Shown piece by piece: positions 48,901 through 57,390 of a DNA stretch of 64,000 nt. A program made the position numbers and the translations under genes. Positions within the stretch are counted from its first letter, which is position 1, and each line of letters begins with the position of its first letter. The stretch is from Ctena decussata (taxonomy: Eukaryota; Mollusca; Bivalvia; Lucinida; Lucinidae), in assembly GCA_963989385.1 (NCBI GenBank), contig OZ022499.1, positions 101,540,786 through 101,604,785 of the forward strand, in the 5' to 3' direction. The notes beneath the pieces are model-generated. The model was not told the origin of the DNA, ran no database searches, and saw nothing but the letters and a program-made list of their open reading frames with translations.

Positions 48901-50739
48901 ACGGGCGTAATACCACAGCACTTACGGGCGGAAATTCATGCTCTTTTGGCATATATCCATATATCGGAGGACTGACTGAGTATACACAGCATATTTTGTG
49001 TAACATATATCACTAAAATAAACAAACAAATGATATTATATCTGTATCTGCATTATTTGGTATTTTCAAACCAACCAGATTTTAGAAAGATTCAGATATC
49101 TTTGAATAAGCTCAGGGAGGCATTATCGACACCGTCATTCAAGCTGTGCTGGTTGGAAGTAATGAGGCCAATAAAATGGGTGGGGTGCTGAAACTGTTAG
49201 AAAAAAGCAACATTTTGATGCCATGACAGAAATCTGCTATCACATTAATTAAAAACAACAACATTTAAAGTAAACTTACTTTTTCTTCAGTGTATACTAC
49301 AAACTCCTCAGCATCTTTCATTAAAGAAAATATTTTCTCCTTTGAAACAAGGACTAAATTAACCCGTTTTTCTAGAACAACCATGATAATCTTTGTAAGT
49401 TTTAATTTCCCTCCAAAATGTCATGTGACAGGAAGTGGTTATTCCGCCTCAGATTTACGCCCGACATTAGTGTCTTGTTTCTGCGCCCGAAATATTTGAT
49501 ATTACGCCCGTAAGATTTGACAGCATCTATGATTTCTCAGGCGTAATTGTCGACTCTGCCACTGTTTCACCCGGAAAACTAATTTTTCGCCCAAATTTCG
49601 CCCCTTTTACGGGCGAAAACCGCTCAAAACTTTCATACAGGTCAGGAGAAAGTCCCTGACAGTGGGCAGTGATTTTAAAGAAAGATTTAACTAACTTTTC
49701 TTTCATGCTGTGACTTCTTTTTTGACATGTAAGTCCTTTATTTCACACTATTAAACTATTACAACGTGCTAGTGAAAACATTATTTCACTGGCTTCCATT
49801 TAGTGCTACGGAAATAGGAGCATAGCGTATATACCCAATTCTACTACTTCCGTAGTTTCCGCTATTTCCGTAGTTTGCCGGCGTCTATGTCAACAGCAGA
49901 TCACGTGACCTCCCATTGGTAGTACAATATCTATAGCCCAGTTCAAATCACCAGATATTGAAATTTTCTGTTTTCACTGCAATTTTACTCTTTTATTCCA
50001 CAATGAAATTCACTTAATAGATAAAAAGAAATATGTGTTAATAAAACTATAGGGCCTGAGTTCAAAACGATATTTGAAAACTAAAATTTTCACTGAACCA
50101 GAAAATTTTTACACATGTGAATTAAGCAAATCCACTTCTTTGAACTGTACTATAGTTTATAACTTTTTCCCACCGTTTGACCTCATGAACCTAAACTTCC
50201 GTTTGACCTACGGACCTCAGGAGAAAGTTCCTTACAGTGGGCAGTGATTTTAAAGAAAGATTTGACTAACATTTCTTTTATGCTTTAACTTCATTTTTGA
50301 CATGTAAGTCCTCAATATCATCACATTTTATTGCACTTTATTAAACTATTAAAATGCGCTAGTGAAAACATTATTTCTCCGACTTTCGTTTAGTGCTACG
50401 GAAATAGGAGCAAAGGGCATACATGAAAGAACAAACGGCTTAGCAAAAATTTTGTTGAATCATGTAGTTTTTTTCACACACAAAATCGATTTAAATGTGG
50501 TTTTATAGGCAGATTAGCCAAGTCGCCACCCCAGTTTAAATCACCACGAAATAAACTGTCGAGTCTTGACGAGAAAATTGAGCCTAAATCGTGCAACCTC
50601 AATTTGTACGAAACGCAATGTGGTGAATCCTTCCTCGTGAATCCATCCACTACACAATATTTCCTGCGCAGAATGAACCATAAAAAGTGTAACTAACCCT
50701 TCTAGAGCCCTCGCCATCAAAACCAAAATCGTCGTTCAT
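22584..50739 (-). CDS. IFT43: IFT43, intraflagellar transport complex A subunit (nine exons, complete)
   Basis: The exons join in phase into about 210 codons from ATG (50739-50737) to TGA (22586-22584), against 208 residues in human IFT43. Minus-strand order: 50698-50739, 44144-44245, 43148-43209, 39824-39862, 32741-32790, 30719-30791, 29745-29820, 24072-24134, 22584-22709; all introns are GT-AG. Diagnostic blocks: SRRGAKKGRRAEKSA near the start, [46 protein letters not shown] and PWDWDRLFTEV. The human equivalents are [41 protein letters not shown] and GWDWDHLFTEV. In the IFT-A complex it binds the WD-repeat subunit IFT121/WDR35 and serves retrograde transport in cilia. Introns are inflated by transposons. 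Confidence 0.96.
23163..23370 (+). mobile_element. SINE family 2-like copy
   Basis: The head cccagtagctcagtgggtct with a shortened B-box gtttgattcccac is followed by the family body aacataaatgcggttccatt, gcacacagcctttctttatc, cctgatatgactgaaatact and an accctccatcc-type tail. Similar fragments follow to 23600. IFT43 last intron. Confidence 0.5.
23711..23824. mobile_element. Short palindromic repeat, GATCAGACTGCTCC family
   Basis: Arms tgtagacccagatcaaactg / cagtttgatttgggtctaca around ctccttgaggag. The same family occurs near 24160-24245, 30503-30610, 47556-47645 and 56212-56330. It is a foldback of about 100 bp in IFT43 introns and flanks. Confidence 0.7.
24072..24134 (-). CDS. IFT43: IFT43 exon 8
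   Basis: Twenty-one codons starting [20 protein letters not shown] and ending Glu, phase 0 on both sides; acceptor tttgcag, donor gtatgt. It matches [19 protein letters not shown] in human. Confidence 0.95.
24362..24588. mobile_element. MITE with TTAACCCATTCCATGC ends
   Basis: Ends ttaacccattccatgcggg and cccagaatgcaatgggttaa are inverted and bounded by TTAA. A central palindrome atccagatcaggccacacaa / tgtggcctgatctgagatcc is nested inside. Relatives at 17090-17159 and 59188-59398. IFT43 intron. Confidence 0.72.
24772..26613 (+). mobile_element. Helentron-like element, AGCTCACCTGAG family, copy B
   Basis: The 5' end agctcacctgagccataggc is followed by (tccgtcg)n. The 3' end is ctcaggtgagc, then hairpin agggccacttggccct (26592-26607), then cttgtt. 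Inside are about ten units of 156 bp (ttgcctagtggtcctctacc at about 25078, 25234, 25391, 25547) of a family different from copy A. IFT43 intron between exons 7 and 8. Open frames across the array are periodic artefacts. Confidence 0.72.
26797..29561 (-). mobile_element. Helentron-like element, AGCTCACCTGAG family, copy C (with nested element)
   Basis: Reverse orientation: the right end has ggctcaggtgagct preceded by (ggac)n, the left end aacaagagggccatgaggcc and gctcacctg. The units are of the copy A type (accatatatgggcatggcgg, aaggtcaaggtcaacccaag). It is interrupted by 26884-28049. It lies only 184 bp from the opposite-facing copy B, in the same IFT43 intron, so the pair forms a large inverted arrangement. 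Confidence 0.72.
26884..28049. mobile_element. 1.17-kb TA-flanked element nested in Helentron-like copy C
   Basis: The left end (after TA) ccgttagttgctatagatac and the inverse of the right end ccgtatttgtttgtggataa are imperfect inverted repeats. A motif gtgcgcgttgtacatg occurs near both ends in direct orientation. Removing it and one TA restores ggctctatatgaaat, found intact in sister units. No coding frame; Tc1/mariner-type by TA duplication (inference). Confidence 0.68.
29745..29820 (-). CDS. IFT43: IFT43 exon 7
   Basis: Encodes [20 protein letters not shown] and AFLTL after completing Asn; acceptor tgatttcag, donor gtgagt. It matches [22 protein letters not shown] in the human protein. 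Confidence 0.95.
30270..30441. mobile_element. MITE with ACAGTNNACCC ends
   Basis: Left acagtggaccctctttacaa and right ttgtaaagtgggttgactgt are inverted. A related foldback is at 60796-61001. IFT43 intron. Confidence 0.6.
30503..30610. mobile_element. Short palindromic repeat, GATCAGACTGCTCC family
   Basis: Arms gcagacctagatcagactgc / gcagactgatcagggtct around tccagga; preceded by the family flank agtattgggacagactggtc. It lies 109 bp from IFT43 exon 6. Confidence 0.65.
30719..30791 (-). CDS. IFT43: IFT43 exon 6
   Basis: Completes Glu, then [20 protein letters not shown] and YAP; donor gtaagt. IPVIPDLE is a signature of the family (IPIIPDLE in human). Confidence 0.95.
31281..32417. mobile_element. 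1.1-kb TTAA-flanked element rich in GCAACC/GCGACC
   Basis: Ends agcctcggtcccacagagat and the inverse gccccagtcccacaaagctt, each abutted by TTAA (31277-31280; 32418-32421). Subterminal zones are packed with gcaact, gcgacc and cagtcgcc motifs in both orientations, which could be transposase-binding sites. TTAA suggests a piggyBac-like mechanism, but no transposase frame is present. IFT43 intron between exons 5 and 6. Confidence 0.65.
32741..32790 (-). CDS. IFT43: IFT43 exon 5 (50 bp)
   Basis: Completes Asp, then ERLRPRSPEKSDESDN and the first base of Glu; acceptor gttttcag, donor gtaggt. The ERLRPRS block matches DFRLRPQS in human. Confidence 0.92.
33509..33717. mobile_element. Foldback MITE, GAGCTCCAGATAAG family (diverged)
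   Basis: Left agctccagataagatgagaa, centre gcccttctcattagaacaac, right ttccttatcatgggctct. IFT43 intron. Confidence 0.55.
35049..35324 (-). mobile_element. Short Helentron-like element, AGCTCACCTGAG family, copy D
   Basis: Only 276 bp but with both ends: aacaagagggccatggtggc, hairpin agggccatggtggccct, gctcacctgag on the left and ggctcaggtgagct on the right. The inside is less than one copy A-type unit. It is the minimal element with full termini in this window. Confidence 0.72.
35521..37685 (-). mobile_element. Helentron-like element with 142-bp array, 3' end missing (copy E)
   Basis: The right (5') end is intact: a hairpin of gctcaccctgagcactttg / tgctcaggtgagc next to (ggac)n. About 14 units of 142-145 bp follow, marked by tttgacctagtgacctagtt and gataaacattctgacaaagt. 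The array stops at about 35521 without the aacaagagggcc terminus, so the 3' end is lost or truncated. IFT43 intron between exons 4 and 5. Confidence 0.65.
38558..38757 (-). mobile_element. tRNA-derived SINE, family 2
   Basis: On the minus strand the head is atcatggtagctcagtggtt (A box), with ggcctgctgatctagcagac and B-box ctgggttcaagccc. The body follows with aaacgggtttccattgcatg and cctgatatgactgaaacact, and the tail is (atcc)n. A sister copy is at 51170-51395 on the plus strand. IFT43 intron. Confidence 0.78.
38954..39180. mobile_element. Foldback MITE, TTAAGGTGTATGGGTACAC family
   Basis: Left ttgtaggtatactatcatat with ccaccatttttacgaaggga, right ccccactgaaagtgtaccca. The middle aaatttacttctataaaaag / aaattctttcctttaag is palindromic. 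A tandem neighbour lies at 39266-39499. Confidence 0.65.
39266..39499. mobile_element. Foldback MITE, TTAAGGTGTATGGGTACAC family (best copy)
   Basis: Ends ttaaggtgtatgggtgcacc and gtgtacccattcatcttaa, TTAA-bounded. The central palindrome is agtttgctcctggaggagca, flanked by acttcctg-like tgactacctgtttacttccc and its inverse. IFT43 intron between exons 4 and 5. Confidence 0.72.
39824..39862 (-). CDS. IFT43: IFT43 exon 4 (39 bp)
   Basis: One base of Arg, then GRNLGEGFEQFE and two bases of Asp, between acceptor ttgtttcag and donor gtaagt. Very short, and placed by phase with exons 3 and 5. Confidence 0.87.
39922..39950 (+). repeat. Poly-G tract (about 28 G)
   Basis: A run of about 28 G after t-rich sequence in the IFT43 intron before exon 4. 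It may form a G-quadruplex. Length in the assembly is uncertain, as such runs are sequencing-error prone. Confidence 0.7.
39960..40086. mobile_element. Left part of a GAGCTCCAGATAAG foldback MITE split by an insertion
   Basis: Reads gatgaagggtaacagggata through ttttcattgagaaataag, then stops where the Helentron-like element at 40087 begins. The missing right end resumes exactly at 41502 (aaaaattatctttgaatttt ... tatctggagctct). Confidence 0.85.
40087..41501 (-). mobile_element. Helentron-like element, TGTCGAGCCCCC family, inside a MITE
   Basis: The right (5') end, on the minus strand, is gtcgagcccccttgcggaga. The left (3') end has the inverted match gggctcgac, a hairpin gttgtccctggacaac (40094-40113 region) and ttctagtt. 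Between are seven to eight units of 161 bp (gaccttcaagtgtgaccttg at about 40465, 40627, 40789, 40950, 41112, 41273) and a short acgc/ggac microsatellite. IFT43 intron between exons 3 and 4. Confidence 0.72.
41502..41550. mobile_element. Right part of the split GAGCTCCAGATAAG MITE
   Basis: aaaaattatctttgaatttt then tatctggagctct, the right terminus of the MITE whose left part is at 39960-40086. Confidence 0.85.
41777..42980 (-). mobile_element. Helentron-like element, TATACCCCCGC family, copy 1
   Basis: The right (5') end, minus strand, is tatacccccgctttgaaaaa with a self-complementary gtgggggtata; next to it is (ggac)n. The left (3') end has gggagtatagtc, a hairpin cggcttatccgac and agttttagtt. 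It holds about six units of roughly 157 bp (gtataccaaatatgaccatt, ctagcttgcatg). IFT43 intron. Confidence 0.7.
43148..43209 (-). CDS. IFT43: IFT43 exon 3
   Basis: Encodes DDGPPKPNRVSGWGEDAPRR plus two bases of Arg; donor gtaact. The GW residues correspond to the GGWAGD stretch of human IFT43. Confidence 0.9.
43741..43936. mobile_element. Near-perfect 196-bp palindromic MITE, GAGCTCCAGATAAG family
   Basis: Left agctccagataagaaagggt, centre agaaccgtctcg|cgagacggttct (with gc between), right ccccttcttatctggagct. The two arms are almost exact complements, the best-preserved copy here. It lies in the short IFT43 intron between exons 2 and 3 and so is transcribed with the gene. Confidence 0.9.
44144..44245 (-). 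CDS. IFT43: IFT43 exon 2
   Basis: Thirty-four codons, GAKKGRRAEKSAKAPPAPEF then EPAGNDSPQPPNPT; acceptor atttcag, donor gtagta. The KKGRRAEKSA block follows SRR of exon 1, as in SRAKMGRRAQQESA of human IFT43, which supports the 6.4-kb first intron. Confidence 0.92.
44532..46352 (-). mobile_element. Helentron-like element, TATACCCCCGC family, copy 2
   Basis: The same ends as copy 1: the right side tatacccccgctttgaaaaa, (ggac)n, and the left side with hairpin gtcggcttgtccgac and agttctagttt. It holds about nine to ten units of 157 bp with few differences. A 209-codon open frame at 45417-46046 runs through the units; it is an artefact of periodicity. Located in the first IFT43 intron. Confidence 0.75.
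46353..48289. other. IFT43 first intron, mostly unrecognised
   Basis: Contains one GATCAGACTGCTCC palindrome (47556-47645) and otherwise AT-rich sequence. A pair of diverged direct repeats with tatcttctgaggtagag/ctatcttctgaggcaacc lies at 48050-48250. No exon is seen; exon 1 to exon 2 phase is already continuous. Confidence 0.45.
48290..49825. mobile_element. 0.58-kb TIR repeat, copy 1, split by insertion
   Basis: The left end ccaattctcctatttccgta and right end ctacggaaataggag are inverted. The left 0.39 kb (to 48682) and right 0.18 kb (from 49642) match copy 2 at 49829-50420. The two copies are head to tail. IFT43 first intron. Confidence 0.75.
48683..49641. mobile_element. 0.96-kb element with TTACGGGCG motifs, nested
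   Basis: Ends cctgtacgacacgtt and the inverse cctgtatgaaagttt. Subterminal zones hold about a dozen ttacgcccg / acgggcgtaa motifs on both sides. It interrupts copy 1 of the TIR repeat; removing it leaves acctcagga, as in copy 2, with a possible 2-bp TC duplication. No coding frame. Superfamily unknown. Confidence 0.65.
49829..50420. mobile_element. 0.58-kb TIR repeat, copy 2 (intact)
   Basis: cccaattctactacttccgt ... tagtgctacggaaataggag. It contains ccggcgtctatgtcaacagc and gatcacgtgacctcccattg, shared with copy 1. It ends less than 300 bp from IFT43 exon 1. Confidence 0.75.
50698..50739 (-). CDS. IFT43: IFT43 exon 1
   Basis: Fourteen codons, MNDDFGFDGEGSRR, then donor gttagt. This is the first ATG of the exon, and the acidic start matches MEDLLDLDEEL in human. 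The exon ends in phase 0. A longer minus-strand frame in another register here is spurious. Confidence 0.88.
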
Positions 50740-52611
50740 CGCTACAAAGGATTTGGACAAATATAAATTGCTGGATTCTTGTTTGTTTACTTTCCTTTGG
50801 AATGTGCAGTAAGGGAAGTAATCAAATGGGTAAGGGACCTAACTCCAAATGGTCAGGGTACACTAATCAATCACACTATATAGGTTACAGTCTACCAGTG
50901 AAGAATAATCTATTGCACCCAGTTTGTGGGTTACAGACAAGAAAATGAGAACACATGTGATTTTCTTTCTTTATCATGAAAAAGGGAACCTCCAGCCTTG
51001 TGTGCACAACAAATAACCATTATCAGCCAGTACACCAGCACACTCCATTCTGAGCGCCCACTTCGCATGAACAATCCATCAGAAAAAAGCAAACTATGAA
51101 GACTCTGACTGGTCTGATCTGGTATAAAGGCTAACCCGACCATCTACCGTATGCACATCACTTTAGTATGCCCCCCTTCTACCCGACTCCATGAGCCCAA
51201 GAAGCTCGGAAGGTTAAGCGCTGGCCTGCTGATCCAGCGATTCCGGGTTTTGAGTCCCGCTGTAGGCGGGAATGTTTTCAATCATAAACGGGGTTCTATT
51301 GCCCACAGCCTTTCATTATCACCCATCCACTGTCCTCAAATACTGTTAAAAAGAATGTTAAATCACAAGTCATCCTATCCATCTGCCTGACTCCAAACAA
51401 AGTAACATATAAATACAGCACTTTCAAATGCACACACCCTTACTAACACAATTTCAATAGATTTTGTCAATCATAATGAGATTATTGGAACAAATGGAGT
51501 ATAAAATCAGTTAGGGTTTAGAAAGTTATGTTAAAAACAATCTTGTATGCATCAATTTACCTAGGGCATTTACACTAGCACTAATCATTATTAAGTCAAT
51601 AAATATTATGTCTGGAAAAAAACTAATGTTCTTAAGACTATCACATAGTCTTTTCCTTTGGTTTTGTACTTTCTACATTGAGGAGCAAATTCTTTTCTTC
51701 AAGAGTTGACCCTATTGCAAATGGAGGCAAAAAAAGAAAGTGGTAGAGTTGTTGCCCTTTGAAGTGTCCCATTTACCTTAATATTACCATAGTTACCATA
51801 AATAAACATTCAGCCACCTCAACCATTTCTCTTTGTTTCATTGCCGGGATCGACAGTTAACAAAACTATTGGCAAACAATACAGACTATGGTAAGACTCC
51901 TTAAATGGTTGATCTGGGATTATACTGTTGCTCAGTATTACAAACCATACACTTAGGGAAAATCCTGTATGTCAACACTACCGAGTCCAAAGCTTTGGAT
52001 TGCATAATTATGATGAATTTGAATAGTCAACAAATCATAGGCAGGGTTACCATTCATCTCCCGCTTAAAAATTCCCCCAATTTCCCCCTGACATTGTCCA
52101 ATTTTTTTCCATACCTTTTTACAGATCCAAAATTTCATTCTGCTGTACTCTTCACTGTAACAGTGCTTAAGGTTTATATTGAAATTTGGAGTTACTCTTA
52201 GAGTAAAGAATTTGTTCCATCTGGAAGAAAACTCTTTTATGAGTGGCCCCCAATGAGGAGGGAGATAAAATTAATACTTCTATGCAAGAATTAGCTTTCC
52301 TGAAAGTATATCCTTTCCCCTTGAGTAAAATACATAAATTTTCTGAAAACTGCTGTAGTCAGTAAATTTCCTGACTTTTCTCTGACCTGGATTTTTTTTC
52401 AGGCTTTTTCCCCTGACTGTGGAGACCTTGTGTATGTGTTTCTTAAGACTGCACCTCAAATGATATTAACTTATAAACATAGTCAGGTACTACAAAAATA
52501 CTCCAGCACAACTTTATTTGAAAATTCAGCAATATACTGGATTTTTTTTGTGGAGAAATGACTAAAGCTAAATCATAACTTTTTCAGGAACACGTTAGCT
52601 TATCTGGAATT
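50740..52611. other. 5' flank of IFT43 and repeats
   Basis: Immediately 5' of the IFT43 start codon there is no TATA box that I would defend. Further out are a SINE (51170-51395) and two diverged TTAAGGTGTATGG-type fragments (about 51650-51785 and 52158-52325). No upstream gene is recognised. Confidence 0.45.
51170..51395 (+). mobile_element. tRNA-derived SINE, family 2
   Basis: The head aaggttaagcgctggcctgc and gatccagcgattccgggttt with gagtcccgctg (B box). The body aaacggggttctattgccca and cagcctttcattatcaccca, the tail aaaagaatgttaaatcacaa and catcc repeats. Same family as 38558-38757. Confidence 0.75.
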
Positions 52612-52770
52612 TTGGAAAGGGGGTTCAAATTAGCTGAGGGGAAGAAGGGGGGGGGGTCGATTTGTGCAGTTTGACCAGTTTGTCCTGAATTTCCCCATGA
52701 AAATGAAATAATTAAGGCTGAAGAGGGAGTTCATTTGAACCCCACGAACCCCCTCTGGATCGGCCACTGG
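52612..52770 (-). mobile_element. Small MITE, CAGTGGCGGATCC-type, second copy
   Basis: Right end ccctctggatcggccactgg; inside gttcatttgaaccccacgaa and tgaatttccccatgaaaatg, the inverse of the copy at 354-523. Confidence 0.65.
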
Positions 52771-55190
52771 ATTTCATAACGGCAAAACTCCCCCATTTTA
52801 AATGAAGCTGGCAACAGCAGAATGCTACAGAATGATATGTTTGTTGTTAGTTGAAGATGTTGACAGTGTTACGAAATGAATTGCATCGCAGGTGTTTCAA
52901 GTCTAAATTCTTTTTATCTTATATCCATCTTACATGTTTTTCAACGTCAATCATCATACAATAGTATTTAAGGTAAGTATGGTAATAAAACATTTATGGG
53001 AAATGCGGCTTGTATTGACCGCATTCTGCACGGATGATTCATGAGATGGGTCTTGTTTACGTCTTTTAAAATGTACTTGTTTCTTAATACAGTGAGTTCC
53101 CATAAGCAAAATTATAGAACGGGGGTAAAACATTTTTTTAGAAATGTGTTTTTTTTGGCGGATTATAACATTCATTTAGACTTGGTTTTTGTTCCTGAGT
53201 TGTTCCAAATAGTTTATGTGGGCGTAGAACATCACTGTTTACCTGTTTTAGAGATCCAAGAATTGGTGTATTAATTATAGGCAGTTACTGTACTTGAGAT
53301 AATAATATTTTGAGGTGTAATTTTTTCATGCTATTGGTGAGATGTTTAAATTCTCAGATTTGTATAAAAGCTCTCGTTTTCAAAGTGTCTTTAGGAGTGG
53401 CTACTTGTGTTAATGACGGAATATATTGAATGCCTAGCTTTTGTAATCAGTACAGAAAGGGATGTATGATATTTATTTACTTAGAATATGTTTGGCTAAA
53501 TAGTTTTGAATTCTTTAAAATTTTAATTGTGACTTCCTGATTTATCTCTTGCCAAGCCTATTCAGGTTGAGAGAAGTTTATTGTTCTCATATTAAGGTGT
53601 GATGATACAGTATGTGTTTTAAGGTGAATCGATACAGTGTGCATATTACAGCTGCGCAATACATTACTGTTGTATAGTATTTTTATTTAAGGGAATGGTT
53701 TGTAATACATATTCATGTGTGTTGCGGTAATGTACGTCTGTTTGGCGTTGAGTGATGTCATTCACATTCACATTATTACGGCGTTAGTACATTTTACATG
53801 AGTTTGATTAGTTTCTTGTGTATGTGGCTTATAGAATTGGATTGATTTGTAATGAAACAAATTTACAGACTCGACGTAAATCACACACATCGCATTAAGG
53901 TTTATTGAATGTACTTAACGGTAACATTTGGTCATCGTACTTTTGATTTGCCTTCACTATATAACGTCATATATGACATCATTGGCGTCGTGATGTCAGA
54001 TCAAAGAAATGACCACCAAATGTATGAGTGATAATTGACAAGCTATTGATAGTATCTATTGTATGGTATACAGTCGTACGCTTAGTTTGAAGCAGTTGAC
54101 TTAATAGGCATGCAAGTTAGATTTTTGGTAATTGTCTTGAATGTAAAAAGACATTTGTTTTGATCATTCATGTTTTATGTGGGTTATGTCATGGTGATAC
54201 CTGTTGACATCAGTATAATTCTCGACAATGTTTTGATGTCAGATCCTTCGACGCATATGCATAGTCGGGTCTTGCATTTCCTCATTGGTATATTTTATAA
54301 GGACGATTTGAGCTTTTTATCGCGTGCGCAAGTTGTGTCTAGTGACATGGCTGGCGTGTGCACTTTATGCTTGGTCGTTGTATGATTTTTCGAAGACAAG
54401 CCCAGGTCTTACGTATTATTATTGTAATGTATTAAGTGTAAGTTCTTTAATTTTAGGCATCTCAAGTCAGACAGTCAAATGTTGCTACTTTAAGCCACTC
54501 CTCGCCTGGAGGAACATTGCTCCAGATTCATCCTCACCCGTGTGCTTGATTAGGATGTTTCTATCATTCATAACATGTCCGATATTAGAAGCCTAGCAGA
54601 GGCGTGCTATATCATGAGGACGATTCAACTATATTCGTGGTAATTTAAAAGCCCAGCAGAGGCGGGCTTGACCGAGGTCCGTGAGATGTGTGATATCACT
54701 ATATATATATATATTCTATAGTGACTGGTTTCAAGGGAGTGACCAATAATAGTTCTGCCGGCAGTCTACGTTAAAAGGCTTAACTGTGATTTTTTTTGTT
54801 TATTTTTCTTGATTTTTTTTTTCAGTTCATTGAACTGAGCCGAGTATGGGGTAAGCATCGATCTGTAGTTGATTGTTACATTTACACAAATCAAGTGCAG
54901 ACTTAAAGCAAACTCCATACTAGGGCCAGCAAAATGAACTGATCAGCTCTATGTGTTATAGAAATAAGTTGTGAATTGTGTTGTTTGTAAAAAGAAATTT
55001 CATTATATATAAATCATCTAAAATTCTAACTTTGCTAGAGTTACATTGATGAGTTGTTGTACATTGGTTGATTACGCCATTAACCGGGAATAGCCCTCCG
55101 TCATCTTGGCGGCACATGAAGCTCTACACTCCTGTGTAGAGTTTTCTGTGTAACAGACAGTATTTACCAATTTGCCTAAGTTTGCCATTA
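52771..55190. other. AT-rich stretch with no recognised gene
   Basis: Little repeat content is recognised. Near-duplicate boxes gaagcctagcagaggcgtgc and aagcccagcagaggcgggct lie at 54588 and 54649. A 25-bp segment at 54826-54850 (ttcattgaactgagccgagt) sits between a strong acceptor (ttttttttcag) and a gtaagc donor, but no partner exon was found. Confidence 0.4.
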
Positions 55191-55214
55191 TGGGTCTAAA
55201 ACCCTTATCTCATG

Positions 55215-55460
55215 TAAATGGATGTACTTTCAGGAGAAGCAACTCTGCCATTTTCATTTCTGCCTTCCCTCTTAATAGGGGTCAACTTTAAAAGGGAAGA
55301 ATTTGCTCCTCTAGGAGCAAGTGCTTTCCTTTAAGAGTAAACCCCATTTAGAAAGTGCTTATATACATGTATAGTCTTCCAGGGAAGCAGACAGAAGTCC
55401 CAAAAGTTACGTCTCTTTGTAAAAATGGCAAAACATGCAGGTGTAACCATATCCCTTAAA
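55215..55460. mobile_element. Foldback MITE, TTAAGGTGTATGGGTACAC family
   Basis: Contains tgtactttcaggagaagcaa, ggggtcaactttaaaaggg, the central palindrome tttgctcctctaggagcaag, and ttccagggaagcagacagaa. The right end is tgcaggtgtaaccatatcc. Confidence 0.62.
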
Positions 55461-56211
55461 ATCTCACTAACACTAATGTCAATGGAGATGTGGACTTCTC
55501 TGGAGCCCTATCTCTACAACAGGTGTACAAATAAACACGCTGAACAAGATCCTTTCTTCAAACTTATATATTTTTCATACCATTTTACTAGAAACATACA
55601 TAAATCAACTAATTTAAGATGAAAAATAAATAATTCATTGAAGCTTTGCATGATGTAGAATAGGCCATGAAAGCTTCTGTGTAACAAAGAAAAATGAAAC
55701 AGAAAAAAGACCATGAGTTAAAAGCAGGTAACAACAATAGTAATAAACTACAAAAGAGGCTAGCAAAGGGAAATGTACAAGATGTGCCAAGAGCTCAACA
55801 TAGAAAGTACTAATGTCAATCCTTTCCTGTGTAATTTTTGTTGCTTCTTCACAAAGACATACATTGTGACCCCTTATTAGAACTGCCTCGATGAAGGAGG
55901 TTTTGATCCAGAACAAGATGCTTCCAATGGAATGCACAACCGGTTAATAGGACACATCATGTGACCTCTTATAAATGCCTCATCATGTATTTATAGTGGA
56001 AGAAAAAGGAAAGGCATTGAATTATCCCTAGTCTAACCCTCTCTTTATCTGTAGCCCTGCCTGTATGTAGTTGTATTACTTTTCTAGTTAAAACTTTACC
56101 TATGATAACAGAAGAAAATGATAAAAGGTGTGAAATGTAAAGAATGCAAATCATTTACAAGTTGACTATCATCAGGAAGTCTTATCATTCTAGTGGCCAA
56201 CAACAAAACAT

Positions 56212-56330
56212 AATACCGTGAAAATTCTGAGTACTGGGGCAGATATGTCAGAGCAAACAGTGTAGACCCATATCAGACTGCTCCAAAAGGAGCAGTCTGA
56301 TCTGGGTCCACCCTGTTTGCCACCTATTAC
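56212..56330. mobile_element. Short palindromic repeat, GATCAGACTGCTCC family
   Basis: Arms gtagacccatatcagactgc / gcagtctgatctgggtccac around tccaaaagga, with flank gagtactggggcagatatgt. No coding content. Confidence 0.7.
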
Positions 56331-57120
56331 AGTGTTTGCTGTTCCATCTCAATATTTTGGCTGTATTACTGCATTTTAGAAACAAACAGCTCAATTTTTA
56401 TGACAATTACAGTAATTATTTTAGGAATCCCAATTTTCAGAATTTTTAAGGTAATGTCAATAATAAAAAGCATACTAAAAATTCTAACAGTTTTCTTTTC
56501 TTTTAGTTCCTCACCCCACACAACAAACAACATATGACATCCTCATTATTTGATAGGACAGTCACAACTAACAACTAGATAAAAAAACATTCACCAAATG
56601 GTTAAACTGACAATACAAATCTTGCTACTTTTATACGAGACATTTCACATCCACATTTATAACAACCACAAAGTGAAATTTGCAATTCTCATATACCAGT
56701 CTACTTGTTGTTTCTTTTTCTATTATAAGTTGAACTAGTGCAAATTTGCTTGTATTACAAAAGCGCGTGTTTATAGTCAGCATGCTAAACAAGTCAGACT
56801 TATAGTAATACTCAAGTTTACCTGCACTCCAGCATGTACTATGGTTTCAACAAGTTTCCATATGTATATTGTAATGTTCCGATGTAGCTCTGTTGTTTGT
56901 TATTAAGTTTAAGACTGAAATATGTACTTACGTATTCAGAAAAAAAGAAGAAAAAAAAACATTATTGCTTATGTAGAATACATGTAGATTTCAATTGTCA
57001 CTTGTCACCTAAACAATAAACCCTTTAAGGCATTACTTTAATTTAAAACAGTAGAATAAACTTTGAAATATTAACCAAAAATGAGTGCAACATTAAAGAG
57101 GAAAACAACTATATATATAT

Positions 57121-57356
57121 GAGCCGCGACACGAGAAAGCCAACACTGTGGTTGTGCGCCCAGTGCAGACTCAGATCAGCCTGGGCATCTGGCCAGTATG
57201 ATCAGACTCTTCATTAAATGCTCAAAGGGTAGCTAAAAATCTAAGATACCTCCATGCGGACAGGGAAGGCTCTGATCAGACTGGGCGGATGCCCAGGCTG
57301 ATCTGAGTCTTTGCTGGGCGCACAACCACATTGTTGGTTTTCTCGTGTCGCGGCTC
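57121..57356. mobile_element. Foldback MITE, GAGCCGCGACACGA family, copy 7
   Basis: Ends gagccgcgacacgagaaagc and ttggttttctcgtgtcgcgg + ctc; the outer about 20 bp pair almost exactly. It is flanked by (at)n on both sides. Confidence 0.88.
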
Positions 57357-57390
57357 ATATATCATGTCCTGTTGCCTCTATTAAAATATA

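Noticed and set aside
50541..50726. Minus-strand 61-codon frame starting MVLMARALEG
   Set aside because: Out of register with the IFT43 start; the in-register ATG at 50739 gives the conserved N-terminus and joins exon 2 in phase.
54324..54596. 90-codon plus-strand frame
   Set aside because: No domain, no conserved motif and no splice partner; the length is expected by chance in this much sequence.
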